64,000 bases of DNA, taken from positions 620,001 to 684,000 of the forward strand of contig CAKMXJ010000006.1 of assembly GCA_928724745.1 (NCBI GenBank), written 5' to 3'. The notes beneath the pieces are model-generated. The model was not told the origin of the DNA, did no database searches, and saw only the letters and a program-made list of their open reading frames with translations. The translations under genes and the position numbers were made by a program. Source of the stretch: Anthracocystis setariae. Lineage: Eukaryota; Basidiomycota; Ustilaginomycetes; Ustilaginales; Ustilaginaceae. Shown in pieces: positions 54,201 to 64,000 of this stretch (the first letter of the stretch is position 1; each line of letters opens with the position of its first letter).

Positions 54201-55457
54201 CGTCGTCTCAACGGGTGAAGAATCTGGACATGTTGAAATCGTCAGAGACGACAGTGGCTTACTTACTCTATCTGAATCGCCATGGAATGCGTGAAGGTCG
54301 CGCACCTGTTCGAGATCGCCGCGTCGAAGAGGGCGTACCTCGATACGAGCGTCGAGTGCCGCAGCGCGTGCGGCTGGGTCGATCTGCTTGGCGCTCGGCG
54401 GAGCCAAAAGGTCAGAGATGGGCGGCATAACCACCTGGTCAGGATCATGCACCTTGACCTCGTCGAAGGAAGCTGCATGTGTCGCAGATGAGTCGAATTG
54501 AAGTCCAAAGTCGAGGTCGTGAGGGGTTTCGCCCTCGACCAGACTGACCGAGGATGCGTTCGATACAGGACGATGTGGCAGGGTAGTGGCGACGCCGTTG
54601 CTGGTCCCAATGTGTTGGAATGGGTATAGCTGGCGGACCACCTCCGAAGCATCTGGTGCCATACTAGCTGCTTGCTCGTCCGAGAGCATGTCCTCATCGT
54701 ACGGCACATAGCGTGGCCTGTGTTCTTCAATCTCGAGGTTGCGGCGCACGCCTTCAAGACGGGATGCAAGGTAGGCGGCGTCAGGAGCATGGCTCATGAG
54801 CCTCTCGTCGCGCAATGCCTCGAGCTCCTGCTCCACAGCGTGGACTGTCTTGCCCTTCCATCGGCGTCCACCAAAAGAAAGTCCCTCCTCCTCTTCATCG
54901 TTGCTCTTGGCCGAAACGACGCTGGCTGAAGGCTTGTGTGCAGCTGAAGAAGGTTGCTCGGAATAGGCAAGGAAGCTGCCATCACCGACGCCTCGGCTTG
55001 TCGAAGGCAGGCATGCTGCGGTCTTGGATTTACTGTACACGGGCATGGGTGCGAAAGAAGCCCGTACATCGAACTCGGGCACGTCTGAGCTGCCGCAAGA
55101 AGAGCGGCCGCTGGTCGAAGCTTCAGCTTCATCTTCAGAGAGCCCTGGCGAGCCTACTTGAAAGACAGCACGGCGCTTTTTGCGCTGTGGCAGCTTTTGT
55201 TGACCCAGGTAGCCAAAGCCAGAGGTCGAGGCGACGGCCTTATGAGAGTATGTGTTGGAATCGTTTTTGTTGTCAGGAGCAGATGCATGGCTGCGCTGTG
55301 TGGATGACGAAGCAGACGTATCGGCATCAGTGGAGACGATGCTCGCACTTGGTGCTGGATCGACTTCAGGGGCCATGGTGAGCCAACCTGTGAAACGTGG
55401 GCGCGAAGGTCCTGCCATCTGCTCTTGGAGAGTTGATTCGTCGATTTCGAACGACAT
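51295..55457 (-). CDS. GNAT N-acetyltransferase with long N-terminal extension
   Basis: Exon 1 is 55457-54267, the intron 54266-52495 (gtaagt...gctctgacag) and exon 2 52494-51295, on the minus strand, giving 796 aa. Both junctions are phase 0. Residues 1-375 are Ser/Asp-rich and disordered. The GNAT fold begins at ARIEVRPLRRGDLEQVRDLHAFHG (end of exon 1) and continues in exon 2 with SFLLRLLVDDRHVCLVAVA, then HLLTLATAPEERGQGLGAKLL (acetyl-CoA-binding Q/R-x-x-G-x-G motif) and YLEVHPSNVHAMALYRAHGF. The two halves complete one fold, which supports joining them despite the 1772-nt intron. The pattern recalls Naa50/Naa60-type protein N-acetyltransferases, but insertions within the fold make this uncertain. 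A missed small exon inside the intron is possible. Confidence 0.7.
52495..54266 (-). other. 1.77-kb intron of the GNAT gene
   Basis: This is an unusually long intron, bounded by GTAAGT and GACAG on the minus strand. It has no obvious inverted-repeat ends or tail of an inserted element. A 120-codon open frame on the minus strand (52554-52910) reads protein-like but has no recognised motif and no in-frame ATG at its start. Confidence 0.5.
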
Positions 55458-56997
55458 GGTCAAGTGTGTGGATCGACGAGGAGGATGAGGCCCAGATGGT
55501 TTCGAGATGAGGGGTTTTGAGGTCTTGGAATGACGGGCTCTGTTTGCTCAGATTTGTATGGATCCAGAGACTGGTGCTGAGTCGGATTTGGTAGCTGCAA
55601 GAGACGGATAAGCAGTAAACGTCTTTACAACAGCAACGACATGTTGATGAAGGGCAAATTGGCGCTGTGTTGGTCTGTGTTATCTGAAGCGGACTGCAGC
55701 GACAGGTGAAATCGGTGAGAAACGTGGTAGAGCACCACGCGTCGATGCCGAACTGATAAGCAGAGTATCTCGGCTGGTTACGCCAATCTGTGACTCTGTC
55801 GAGTCAGATGAAGGTGATGTGAATCGATCCAAAAGTGTGGGAAGGAAGCGACTGCTGAACAACAGGATCGATCGGGTCAGTTCCGAATAAGAGCAGGATG
55901 CAATCTGAAATTGTCCTATCGACACGCTGCCAAGTCACGACGTTGCTTCGTGTTGAGAGCTGACTTTGGTACGAGCAGCAAAGGGCAATGTCCACCTCGT
56001 GTTTGGCCGACAGTGAAGATGAGAGATGAGCGATGTTGATGGTCGCAAGGATTGTTGCAAGTCGATCGTTGGTGGAGCAAGATGCTGATGCTGAGCGTTT
56101 GTGGAGCACAGCAGACAATTGTCACGAGCGATTGTTTTTGCGGAGCAAGCGACCGGGTTGATGCTTATCGAAAGTGAAATTGATACCATCAGCAGCACTG
56201 CACTGCACAGGGCAGGGCAGATTTGGCTGAGGATGAGGCGGGACAGGGCCGTTCGGAGATCTAAAAGGGCCCTTGATTTTCGGCAATTGCATGCGTCTTG
56301 AGCTCAAGCAAACGTGCTTTTGCTTCAAAAGTTGAAAGTAAGCGACAACATGCCCGCCCCACCAGCTCAATCAAGCAGACGAAAAAGGTATTTCGGTGAA
56401 ATTGCGTCGTTTTTTGCCGGTCCGAGCTGAACCAGATCGCTATGAGGATATGTAGAGAGAGAGAGCGAGTCGCGCCGGAAAAAAAAAAAGACGGATTTTG
56501 CCAACGTGAAAGTCAGGCAGGCGTCAATCACTGAATAATTGCATCAGAGTTATCCAGGGTCCTACACTTGAACTCGCACATGACGGCTTTTGGCAGTCGG
56601 TCCTTTTCTCGACCTCGCTCCAAGTTGACAAAGATTGCATCAGGTCATGGACCCAAAGCATATCATATGGCGGCGCACACAGTCCCGAATCTCGCATCTT
56701 TAATCGCGCCTCCGGTGGTCCCATTCCGGTATCGTGGTGACTGTCAGGCGTCGGGTTGGATCAAGGCAGAGAGGTGGGCGGAACGAACGGACCTACCGGC
56801 CCAACCGCACTTGGTTTCTCACGGTCCAGGTCGCGTTGATACTTCGGCTGCTGCGGCTGCCGTAGCATGTCCTGCAATTTTGCCTCCTTCAGCCCACACA
56901 CATGAAGGAAAACAGTACATCATATCGTTCACCCTTCTAATGTAGCATGCACTAGATGTCTGCATAATAGTTGATTCGCAACACTAACAAAAAGGGG
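55458..56997. other. Intergenic region between GNAT and 5S rRNA genes
   Basis: About 1.5 kb containing the GNAT promoter. It has an (AG)n tract near 56454-56464 and an A-run near 56480. A 125-codon frame at 56568-56945 lacks motifs. I see no gene here. Confidence 0.5.
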
Positions 56998-57004
56998 AAA
57001 AAAA
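56998..57004 (-). terminator. Pol III T-run terminator of the 5S gene
   Basis: Seven A on the plus strand give a T7 run on the minus strand, two bases past the mature 5S 3' end. This is the usual RNA polymerase III stop signal. Confidence 0.8.
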
Positions 57005-57006
57005 GG

Positions 57007-57124
57007 AACTGCAGCACCTAGGATTCCCGCGTGGTCCCCCACCGCAGTACTGACTAGGCGATACCTTGCTTAACTTCGCAGATCGGACGGGATGCGGTGC
57101 TTTCAAGGTTCTATGGCCGCAGAT
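57007..57124 (-). rRNA. 5S ribosomal RNA
   Basis: This is 118 nt on the minus strand, starting ATCTGCGGCCATAG and ending GGTGCTGCAGTT; the ends pair as helix I. Conserved blocks read GAAAGCACCGCATCCCGTCC, then GATCTGCGAAGTTAAGC (the internal control region) and GGGGGACCACGCGGGAATCC. The sequence closely resembles recalled fungal and Ustilago 5S rRNA, and a T7 terminator follows. It is a single gene away from any rDNA array, in line with dispersed 5S genes in many fungi. Confidence 0.95.
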
Positions 57125-57355
57125 GCAAGAGTGCGACAAAATTGTATATAACAAAGCATAAATTTTTACTACTCTGTGATTCTCCCTGTGAAGTGAAACG
57201 TCGTTTACTTCCGCTGGGTAGTCAAACTTGGTCGCTCATCACAAGAAGGGGGCGATGCGCACACCGTCAAATTACCGTGACTCGAGAATGGGAGCTATCA
57301 GAGACAAAAGTGTCAAGATTTGTACCTTGTTCCTAGGCCGTTGCAGAACCTGCCG

Positions 57356-60300
57356 TCAGAGGACATGGCCACCAAAGCCTTTGTTCGGTTGTGAAAACGC
57401 AGCATTGGACCCACTAGCGCCTGCAGAAGTATAGGCCCAATTTTGACTTGCACCGTGATCAGAAGTTGAGCCGGCATGCGATTGTGCCGCTTCGTATGCA
57501 CCTGACACCGACGAGCCCGTTGAGTTGGTGCTTTCGCCATCGCTCTTGCCCGTACAGCCGCCGGTGTCGCTCTTGTGATGACGGTTGAGCGCATCGAGAC
57601 GTGCAAACGTTTTGCCGCATTGCTCGCAGCTATGAGGTTTGATGTTCAGATGCAAGTTCTGATGACGTTTGCAGTCGTGCGATCTCGCAAAGCTCTTGTC
57701 GCAACCAGGCCAATCGCATTTGTATGGTCGCTCGTCGGCGTGAGATCGAAGATGTCCACGCAAGTTGTACTGTCGAGTGAACGTCGATCCACAGCCAGGA
57801 ATCGGACACGCGAAGAGGGCTTCCGACTTGCGTCGAGAAGCTGATGCTGCCTGTGTCGCTTGGCTGGTCACAACTGGCACGGGCGGTGCGAGTAGAGACT
57901 GCGAGCTGGCCGCCGAGGCTACACTTGAGGCAGACGGTGAATGTGGGCTACCATCCAAGCCCATGCTTCCCATGACTCCCATCATGCCGCTTGGGTCCAC
58001 TGGATAATGGACCAAGTTACCAGCTTGGTCATACATCAGACCCATCTGCGGTAGTGGAGATGCGGACCCTGCGCTGCTGTTAGACGCATTCGAGCTGAAG
58101 GAGTGGTGTCGGTCGTGTCGGTACGGATGGACCCTGGCAGAACCAGACATGGTATGATGATGCCCACCGACATTTCCACTGTTCGGAGACACCGAGCGGC
58201 CTGATGCTGGTGGTGCCAACCCGCCGTTGGGTGCAGTGATTTGGGCGAGGAAGTCCTCATCGGCGCCTTGGTACAATCTGCTCCGCGACAAATCCTCGGA
58301 ACGGGCAAGCCTGCGGTGTCCGCTGGAGGAGCTTCTGGCTCTTCGTACCTTCGTGGGTATGGATGGGCCGCTACCAGATCCATCCTGAGAACCATCACCT
58401 GGGAAGCGCCAACCCGGGTTGAACTCGTTGGGACCCGGCGCAGACACCTGCATGGAGAAGTCGCCGCTTCCTATGTTGTTGGTCTGGCCGTTCAGCTGGA
58501 ATACGGGCGGCATAAATTGTTGCTGCTGCGAAGCTTGTTGTTGCTGCTGTTGCTGTTGTTGCTGTAGATGCTGCGACAGCACAAGTCCATTGTTTCCAAA
58601 CGGTTGTGACATAGCATCAGACAACTGTGTGTTACCTAAAAGCGAAGGATCCATGGTCTGAAGCTGTGATGCAGCATTCTGCATATTCGCATTGTCGAAC
58701 GCGTTCGGATTGCTGTTCATGCTGGACCAATCTAGCTCGACTGCACTGTTGTCGGCCTTGGTACCTGGTTGGTTCGTTGCAGTCCACGACCAGTCGAAAG
58801 CGGTACCGGTCTCGCCTGTGTCGCCAGCCGCAATAGGGGATCTTGGCCCAACATCAGAGTTGGAACGTTTGCGGAAAGTGGCGAGCGTAGGGGACTCGGC
58901 CTTTCCTGAAGACGGAAAGCCCATGTCAACGTCGAGACGAAGGAATTGACGAATCTTGTCGTAAGAGTCTTGGCGCTTGGCTTGACTTGACCACTGGCCA
59001 GGTGCATGCACTGACAAGTTGCGGGGTCCGCTGCCAGCTAATGTCGACATCATCTGCGTCGGCTCTTCTGTATATCCGGAAGGGACGATGCGATCGTTGG
59101 CAGCCTGTGGACGGTAGGGGTCGTCAGCGGAGCTTGACTGTGGCAAAGCTGAGTCGGACGTAGATGCGAAGGTGAATGGCTCTTGTTTCAGCGTCGTGGT
59201 CTGATCTGAAGGGAGCCAGTTCGTCGCTGGGCCAGGTTGACTCGAACTTGTTTCGGGTCCTGGTGCGGCGAGTTGAGCAAGAATATCTTGGAAGCCGCCA
59301 CCTTGACCGCCCCGGACAAATGGCCTCGGTGTGGATGGCGAAGGAGCCATGACATTGATGCTGGGCATGAGGTTACCACTGCCTGCAGCGACCGGGGTGT
59401 AGTCCATCGAGGTCTCGGAAACATTGACACCGGGGATTCCTAGTGTGAGCTGCGGCGCGCTGCCGGCAGCCTGAGCGGCATGTGCTCGACTCGCGGGGAT
59501 TGACGAAGTGGTCGCTCCTGATTGGACGTATCTGAACGAGCCTGGTTTGTCTGAGTTGTCTTCGTCAAGCGTGATCTGGCCGATCTGTCCAACTGTCTGT
59601 GTCAAGGATGGATCAGATGAAACGCCGGAGCCGAAGTCTGGAGGACTGCCGATATCAGAGCTCGAGGAGGTCGCGTGTTGATAGGACAGAGCTGGGGATA
59701 GAGCGGCCAAATTTGGACTTGACGATGGACTTGGATTGACCGCATTTTCACGGAAAGCGTTTGGGGCTCCAAGCATGCCCGGAGCGGGGGAGCCCGAAGA
59801 GGAGGATGCATAGCTGAAGCTGGGCGAGGCAAAAGCCGGTGCGGTGGTTAGCAAGCCGGTCTGAGACGGTGCGCTGTAGCCATCTGCCGAAGAAGGATCA
59901 TAGAAAGCGGCTTGTTGATTGTCCCTCAAAAGCTCTCCAGAAACAGAGGCATCGTGGAAGGACTGAGGAAAAGGACTAGGATTCTGCATTTCGACGCGGA
60001 ACCCACCAGCGACGCCGGGAGAGTGTGCCTCACTGAGATGAGACTTGTTCTCGGCTGGTTGGTTTGTTCTCTGCTCGGAGAGGTCGCGAGCCAGAAGATC
60101 GAAAGGATTTAGCCCCGCAGATAGGACCTTTTCGATGCGATCGAGATAGGCGCTTGTTCGGGACGATGAACGAGACTCAGGCGTTCCAGAATCTCTTGGA
60201 TGATCAGCGAGTGTCTCCGTAGGAGAAACAAGCGTAGTAGGTTTGTTTGCAGCCGCGGGCGAAGGAGTCGTTTCAAGATCAAACCCGATTAGAGTCGAGG

Positions 60301-60385
60301 TATCGGAGCCAGGAGTTGGTGGACCCGCAGCTTCCCACTGAAGACTAGTGTGGAGAGGGGAGGGATTCGATGCAGAGGAAGGCAT
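57356..60385 (-). CDS. crz1: Crz1-like C2H2 zinc-finger transcription factor
   Basis: The product is 1009 aa from the ATG at 60385. A long disordered region rich in Ser, Pro, Gln and Asn includes a poly-Gln stretch (plus-strand 58520-58566). The C2H2 array begins near residue 860: CPIPGCGSTFTRQYNLRGHL, then CDWPGCDKSFARSHDCKRHQ and CEQCGKTFARLDALNRHHKS ending in a variant ligand Cys (TGGC). The second and third fingers match those of Crz1, the calcineurin-activated factor for calcium and cell-wall stress. No PxIxIT calcineurin-docking site was clear by eye, so regulation by calcineurin is inferred from the fingers only. There is no intron in the coding part. Confidence 0.82.
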   Translation of the reverse strand: MPSSASNPSPLHTSLQWEAAGPPTPGSDTSTLIGFDLETTPSPAAANKPTTLVSPTETLADHPRDSGTPESRSSSRTSAYLDRIEKVLSAGLNPFDLLARDLSEQRTNQPAENKSHLSEAHSPGVAGGFRVEMQNPSPFPQSFHDASVSGELLRDNQQAAFYDPSSADGYSAPSQTGLLTTAPAFASPSFSYASSSSGSPAPGMLGAPNAFRENAVNPSPSSSPNLAALSPALSYQHATSSSSDIGSPPDFGSGVSSDPSLTQTVGQIGQITLDEDNSDKPGSFRYVQSGATTSSIPASRAHAAQAAGSAPQLTLGIPGVNVSETSMDYTPVAAGSGNLMPSINVMAPSPSTPRPFVRGGQGGGFQDILAQLAAPGPETSSSQPGPATNWLPSDQTTTLKQEPFTFASTSDSALPQSSSADDPYRPQAANDRIVPSGYTEEPTQMMSTLAGSGPRNLSVHAPGQWSSQAKRQDSYDKIRQFLRLDVDMGFPSSGKAESPTLATFRKRSNSDVGPRSPIAAGDTGETGTAFDWSWTATNQPGTKADNSAVELDWSSMNSNPNAFDNANMQNAASQLQTMDPSLLGNTQLSDAMSQPFGNNGLVLSQHLQQQQQQQQQQASQQQQFMPPVFQLNGQTNNIGSGDFSMQVSAPGPNEFNPGWRFPGDGSQDGSGSGPSIPTKVRRARSSSSGHRRLARSEDLSRSRLYQGADEDFLAQITAPNGGLAPPASGRSVSPNSGNVGGHHHTMSGSARVHPYRHDRHHSFSSNASNSSAGSASPLPQMGLMYDQAGNLVHYPVDPSGMMGVMGSMGLDGSPHSPSASSVASAASSQSLLAPPVPVVTSQATQAASASRRKSEALFACPIPGCGSTFTRQYNLRGHLRSHADERPYKCDWPGCDKSFARSHDCKRHQNLHLNIKPHSCEQCGKTFARLDALNRHHKSDTGGCTGKSDGESTNSTGSSVSGAYEAAQSHAGSTSDHGASQNWAYTSAGASGSNAAFSQPNKGFGGHVL

Positions 60386-63300
60386 TGATGTCAGCTCGAT
60401 GTTGCGGTCACTGGTCTAGATCCGACTGTCTGGATTGTTGGAAGCCCGAACAGCACTGATGGCTGTGGACGCGTGAGAGGAGAAGGGCACAACAAGATGG
60501 TGGAAGTGTGAAGCAGAACAGTGACTAGTACATCTGCAGCGTCATGGTGGAGTTAAGGTTGGGCGAAGCAAGTCAATACGAAAGGTCGAAGGTTTTCGTG
60601 CAGGTGAATCGAATGTCAACGCGGGGAGGTACGAGTATTGGTTGTGCGGTGGCAACTCTGTGGGTGCGAAGCGAAGTACGGCGAAAGAGGAAATGCTAGG
60701 AGAGGTTGATGGCCGATTGATCCTCGGATCGCGTGCAAGGTGAAGGCGAAATGTGGGACGAAAACGGAGAGCAAAAGGTCTGACCAGTGGCTGAATCCGA
60801 TGGAGTATGGCAACGGTCGGATAAAAGGTTGGCGAGGAGCAACGACGCTAGTGTGGGATCAGGGCAATGCTTTGTCGAAGGAGCAAGAGATGCAGTGGAT
60901 GCAATCGGTAGAAAGTTGGGATGTGCGGCCAAGTAGAGCAGCGACGAGGATGAACGGCGAGCAAGCAGGAACGGCAATGGCGAGAGAGGCGGCGAAACAC
61001 GCAGACAATTGATTGCCGTAAGGCCGTACAATACTTACGATGATAGCAACGGAGAAGCCAAGCTACGAGCCGCGGGCGAGGGCAAGAGCAAGAGCGCACA
61101 ATAGACGGGATGAATCGAATCGAGGGACCGGTCTTCTGATTAAAGCCTGTGGCTGTGTCGAGCCATGTGGCTGTCTGGGATCGAAACCTGCGCAGCTCGG
61201 ATCGACGTTGTTGCAGCCGAGGCTCTGGTTGCAGCGTGTTAGGAGAGAAAGCTGTGTCCGATGCAGATGCACGATAGAGGCATGTGTTTATGGGGGGGAG
61301 GGAGAAGCACCGAGCTTGTTGAGGATGGGTTGTGTTGGTGTCGATGAGGCAAGATGGTTGATAGCCAAGTACACACGTACACACGTTGGTATTGAATTGA
61401 TGGATGGATCCAAAGGTCCGAAAGTCGGCTCAATGATAGACTCACTACGCGAGGCTCGGCTCGATTTTCTCTGCTTTCCTGCCTTGTCCCTGTTTGGAAA
61501 TGGCCAAAATTCCGACGTGGTGGAGGTCGACTGAGTTGCTCTGCTTTGATATCCATACCATATACGACGACACACAATGTCATCCTTACATGCGGTCGAT
61601 GAGGAAATCAAAGGCACGTTGTTGTGGGCGATGTCTGGGCCTGTTGCTCCTTAGCTGTTGGCCGGAAGTGGACCTGTTGTCGCGCTCAATTCCCGGCGTT
61701 CCCACCTTCAGGATGGATTCGGAAAAGTGTTTCAGTCCAGGCGGAATCTACTGTACTGTAGTATACCGTCTTGTACGTTGCGCGACAGACTTTCGGGGAT
61801 ACCCAGCTGTTAAATGGGGTTCACCAGAGAAGAGACGTGGAGAGAGGCTCACGAACGACGTGATTTAGCCGGTTGGCTGTTGATCGAAATGCATGGGGAT
61901 GGATGGGAGCCTAACCGCCACTGATAACGAAGTCGGCTGACGACACATTTCGACAGATTCGCTCCGGTTTTGCTCACCATGATTGCGAGCGTTCATTTAC
62001 ATACCCTACGGTTTAGGACGTTGACAGCGTTTCCAAGCTCGCCCTGCCGAGAAATCCCCTGCAAGACTCGAAATTAAAGCGCCAAGTCGATCCCTACAGT
62101 ACATGATGTTTTCGGCATGAGCTTACTTACTTTTGACTGCCTCATGTCCCCACTGCTTACCATGCGCCAAGAGTCGCAGAGCTGAGCCCTCGGCATGTAC
62201 CTGGACAGCAACTGTGCAAGTCTGAGTGCTGCAGCTTGGCCACTGGCTCCGCTTTGCTTCTCTCGCGTCTCCGCCACCGCCACTCGTCGCCAAGTTCGGC
62301 ATGGCCTGTGTGCAGTCGATCACCTGTGCCCGTTAAACGCTGACAAGCTTGAAAAGCCAGAAATGATGCCTATGACGGGGTTCCGCCGGTCAATGTTGGC
62401 AAATTTATTATACTGTATAGCTACGCCCTCCGTAGGCGTATGCCCCTTTTCCAGCTCAAGGCGCCTCTTCTCGCCGCAAGCGGATAGTCAAAGAAGTCCA
62501 TTTTTACACATTTCAAGGATAGGGAAAATTCAACAAAAATGAGGTCGATGAAATATCGCCGAAAAATAATGAACGGACAACTTGTCTCATGTATCATAAT
62601 TTGTTTTTGATCTTTCTTTTTGGCTGCATGCGACCATCTCTACTCCGTGCTGAATCTCAGGTTGAATGAGAGAAGCGACTGCGACCGGGTGAATTGCCAA
62701 TTTTGGTGAGGCTAGGTTGTCGGCCCTGAGAGTTTCAAGGTGCTCGCTTCGATAGGATCACCGTCGCCGCCGACGGTTCAGCAGCACCGCCTCACGGGAA
62801 AGCAGATAATATGGTAGATCGAGAATCTTGGGGCGGTCTTGTCTTCGGACCGATTCTCGCGAGACCCTGATTGTTCGCCCTTTTCCTCTTGCGCGGGCTG
62901 CTGCTGATCAACCAGCTGCCAAGCCTTGTATGCTGCCGAAGGGCGCACCAGCAAAGTCTCAGGTTACGCCCGCGGCATCTCCAGAATGCTGGGCACCGTG
63001 AGCGCAGGGCTGTGCCCTTGCCGTTCCACGTGTTTGCAAACGCACCTCGGCTGATGTGTGTACTCACAATGTAACACCATGAGGATGTTTTCCTCACCCC
63101 GCTTTGACCCAACTGCCAGACCGTGCGCGCAACTAGCGTCTTGCCTCACACCACTTTCTCTTTTTTTTTTTGGGGGGGGGGGCCGCGGCGCAAAGCAAGA
63201 TAGGAGGACCCTGATGTTCTTGACAGCTCGCCTCTGATTCCCATCTCCGTCCATGAGAAAGCGTACAGAACGAACAACTCAAGATACTGTAGTTCAGTCA

Positions 63301-64000
63301 AAGTCAGGAGACTTGACATCGCGCTTTCCCCCCTGGATTTTGCACTACTACTACTAGAGGAAATAGGCCGTACCAAAGTGTGCGTGCTGCTCACCTATGA
63401 GTTGCAGGGGAAGATAGCTTGTGTACTCGGTCTCAACACCATGCTTTGTGTCCAATGAACCTTGTAAGAAGCCAAACTTGGAGCTCTCCTACCTTCACAG
63501 CTGAGAACAGCACTCACCCCGCCGGTCAGAGCCAACCTTTTCTCATTCACACGAGGACGAGGTCAAGGGAGCCAAAAGTTTGGGTCGAGCGAATCCAAGA
63601 GTCAGCAGATCTTGACACACGTTTCGTTGGTCCCCCACTCTACCCAAACTTTTCCTTTTTTCTCCAATTTTCGCCGGTCCTTCCGAAGATATTGTTCGGA
63701 GGTCTTTGGATAATAGTCTCAGGGTCACGGTAAAGATTGGTCGCGGAAGAATCTGTCTGCCCATAGCCGACTCTTTCGTTCATGTGATTGTTCAACAGAC
63801 CCTTTTCAAACATTGCTGCTGTTGGAAGGTACAAAAGACAATAGAAACGCTGACTCCATGGCCGGTGTGTCGCCAGATGTAGAGGGCCCTGCCATGGACA
63901 GGAAGTGCGGCCGCAGTGCAGAAAAACGAACTGAGTCGACGTGCAGTATAAAGAAAAATTGCCCTGAGCGCCTTCGACTTCGGGATGAGTGGCGGCGTGT
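60386..64000. other. Upstream region of crz1 and gene-free right end
   Basis: About 3.6 kb with no gene I can support. A perfect 5' splice-donor-like GTAAGTATT lies on the minus strand at 61030-61038 and could belong to a leader intron of crz1. TACTGTAC-type motifs occur at 61749-61764 and 62094-62104. Homopolymer runs (T then G) lie at 63161-63182. Open frames here are short and without motifs. Confidence 0.45.

Noticed and set aside
62739..62751. GTGCTCGCTTCG, resembling the start of U6 snRNA
   Set aside because: Sequence beyond the first dozen bases does not follow U6, and no T-run ends it.

Overview
The window is nuclear DNA from a basidiomycete fungus, most likely a smut or related yeast of the Ustilaginaceae. 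Three things point there: a Sid1-type ornithine N5-oxygenase behind a very long upstream region, a single 5S rRNA gene with fungal sequence set among protein genes, and compact genes with few introns, most of them about 75-100 nt. Starts below were placed at real ATG codons; several long open frames extend upstream only through TTG or GTG codons. All functions are read from motifs and recalled family knowledge; no database search was run.

Left part (1-19.2 kb): a gene-free stretch of about 4.5 kb carrying distal GATA sites, then the siderophore gene sid1 (+), a Cwc24-type splicing factor (-), the purine enzyme FGAM synthase (+), a phosducin-like protein (-), cytosolic isoleucyl-tRNA synthetase (+) and the tri-snRNP zinc-finger protein Snu23 (-). 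Neighbours are mostly divergent pairs sharing 0.7-0.8 kb promoters, several of which hold recognisable control sites, including TGACTC sites near the purine and tRNA-synthetase genes.

Middle (19.9-32 kb): a Nup98-Nup96 type nucleoporin precursor with an autocleavage site (+), a small spliced gene of unknown function (+), the RPA large subunit (-) and a cyclin H homologue (-).

32.73-36.52 kb is the main mobile feature: an apparently complete PIF/Harbinger DNA transposon with identical 56-bp terminal inverted repeats, a 3-bp AAA target duplication, an intact spliced Myb/SANT-like gene and an intact DDE transposase gene. Nothing in it looks decayed, so it is probably young and may be mobile. 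It sits in a long intergenic region rich in short palindromic TACTGTAC motifs and simple repeats.

Right part (40-64 kb): an SH3-TBC Rab GAP (+), an alpha/beta hydrolase (-), Ku70 (+), a peroxisomal 2,4-dienoyl-CoA reductase-like SDR (-), ribosomal protein eL39 with a 1.16-kb intron (+), a GNAT acetyltransferase whose catalytic fold is split by a 1.77-kb intron (-), a 5S rRNA gene (-), a Crz1-like zinc-finger transcription factor (-), and a final 3.6 kb in which I see no gene.
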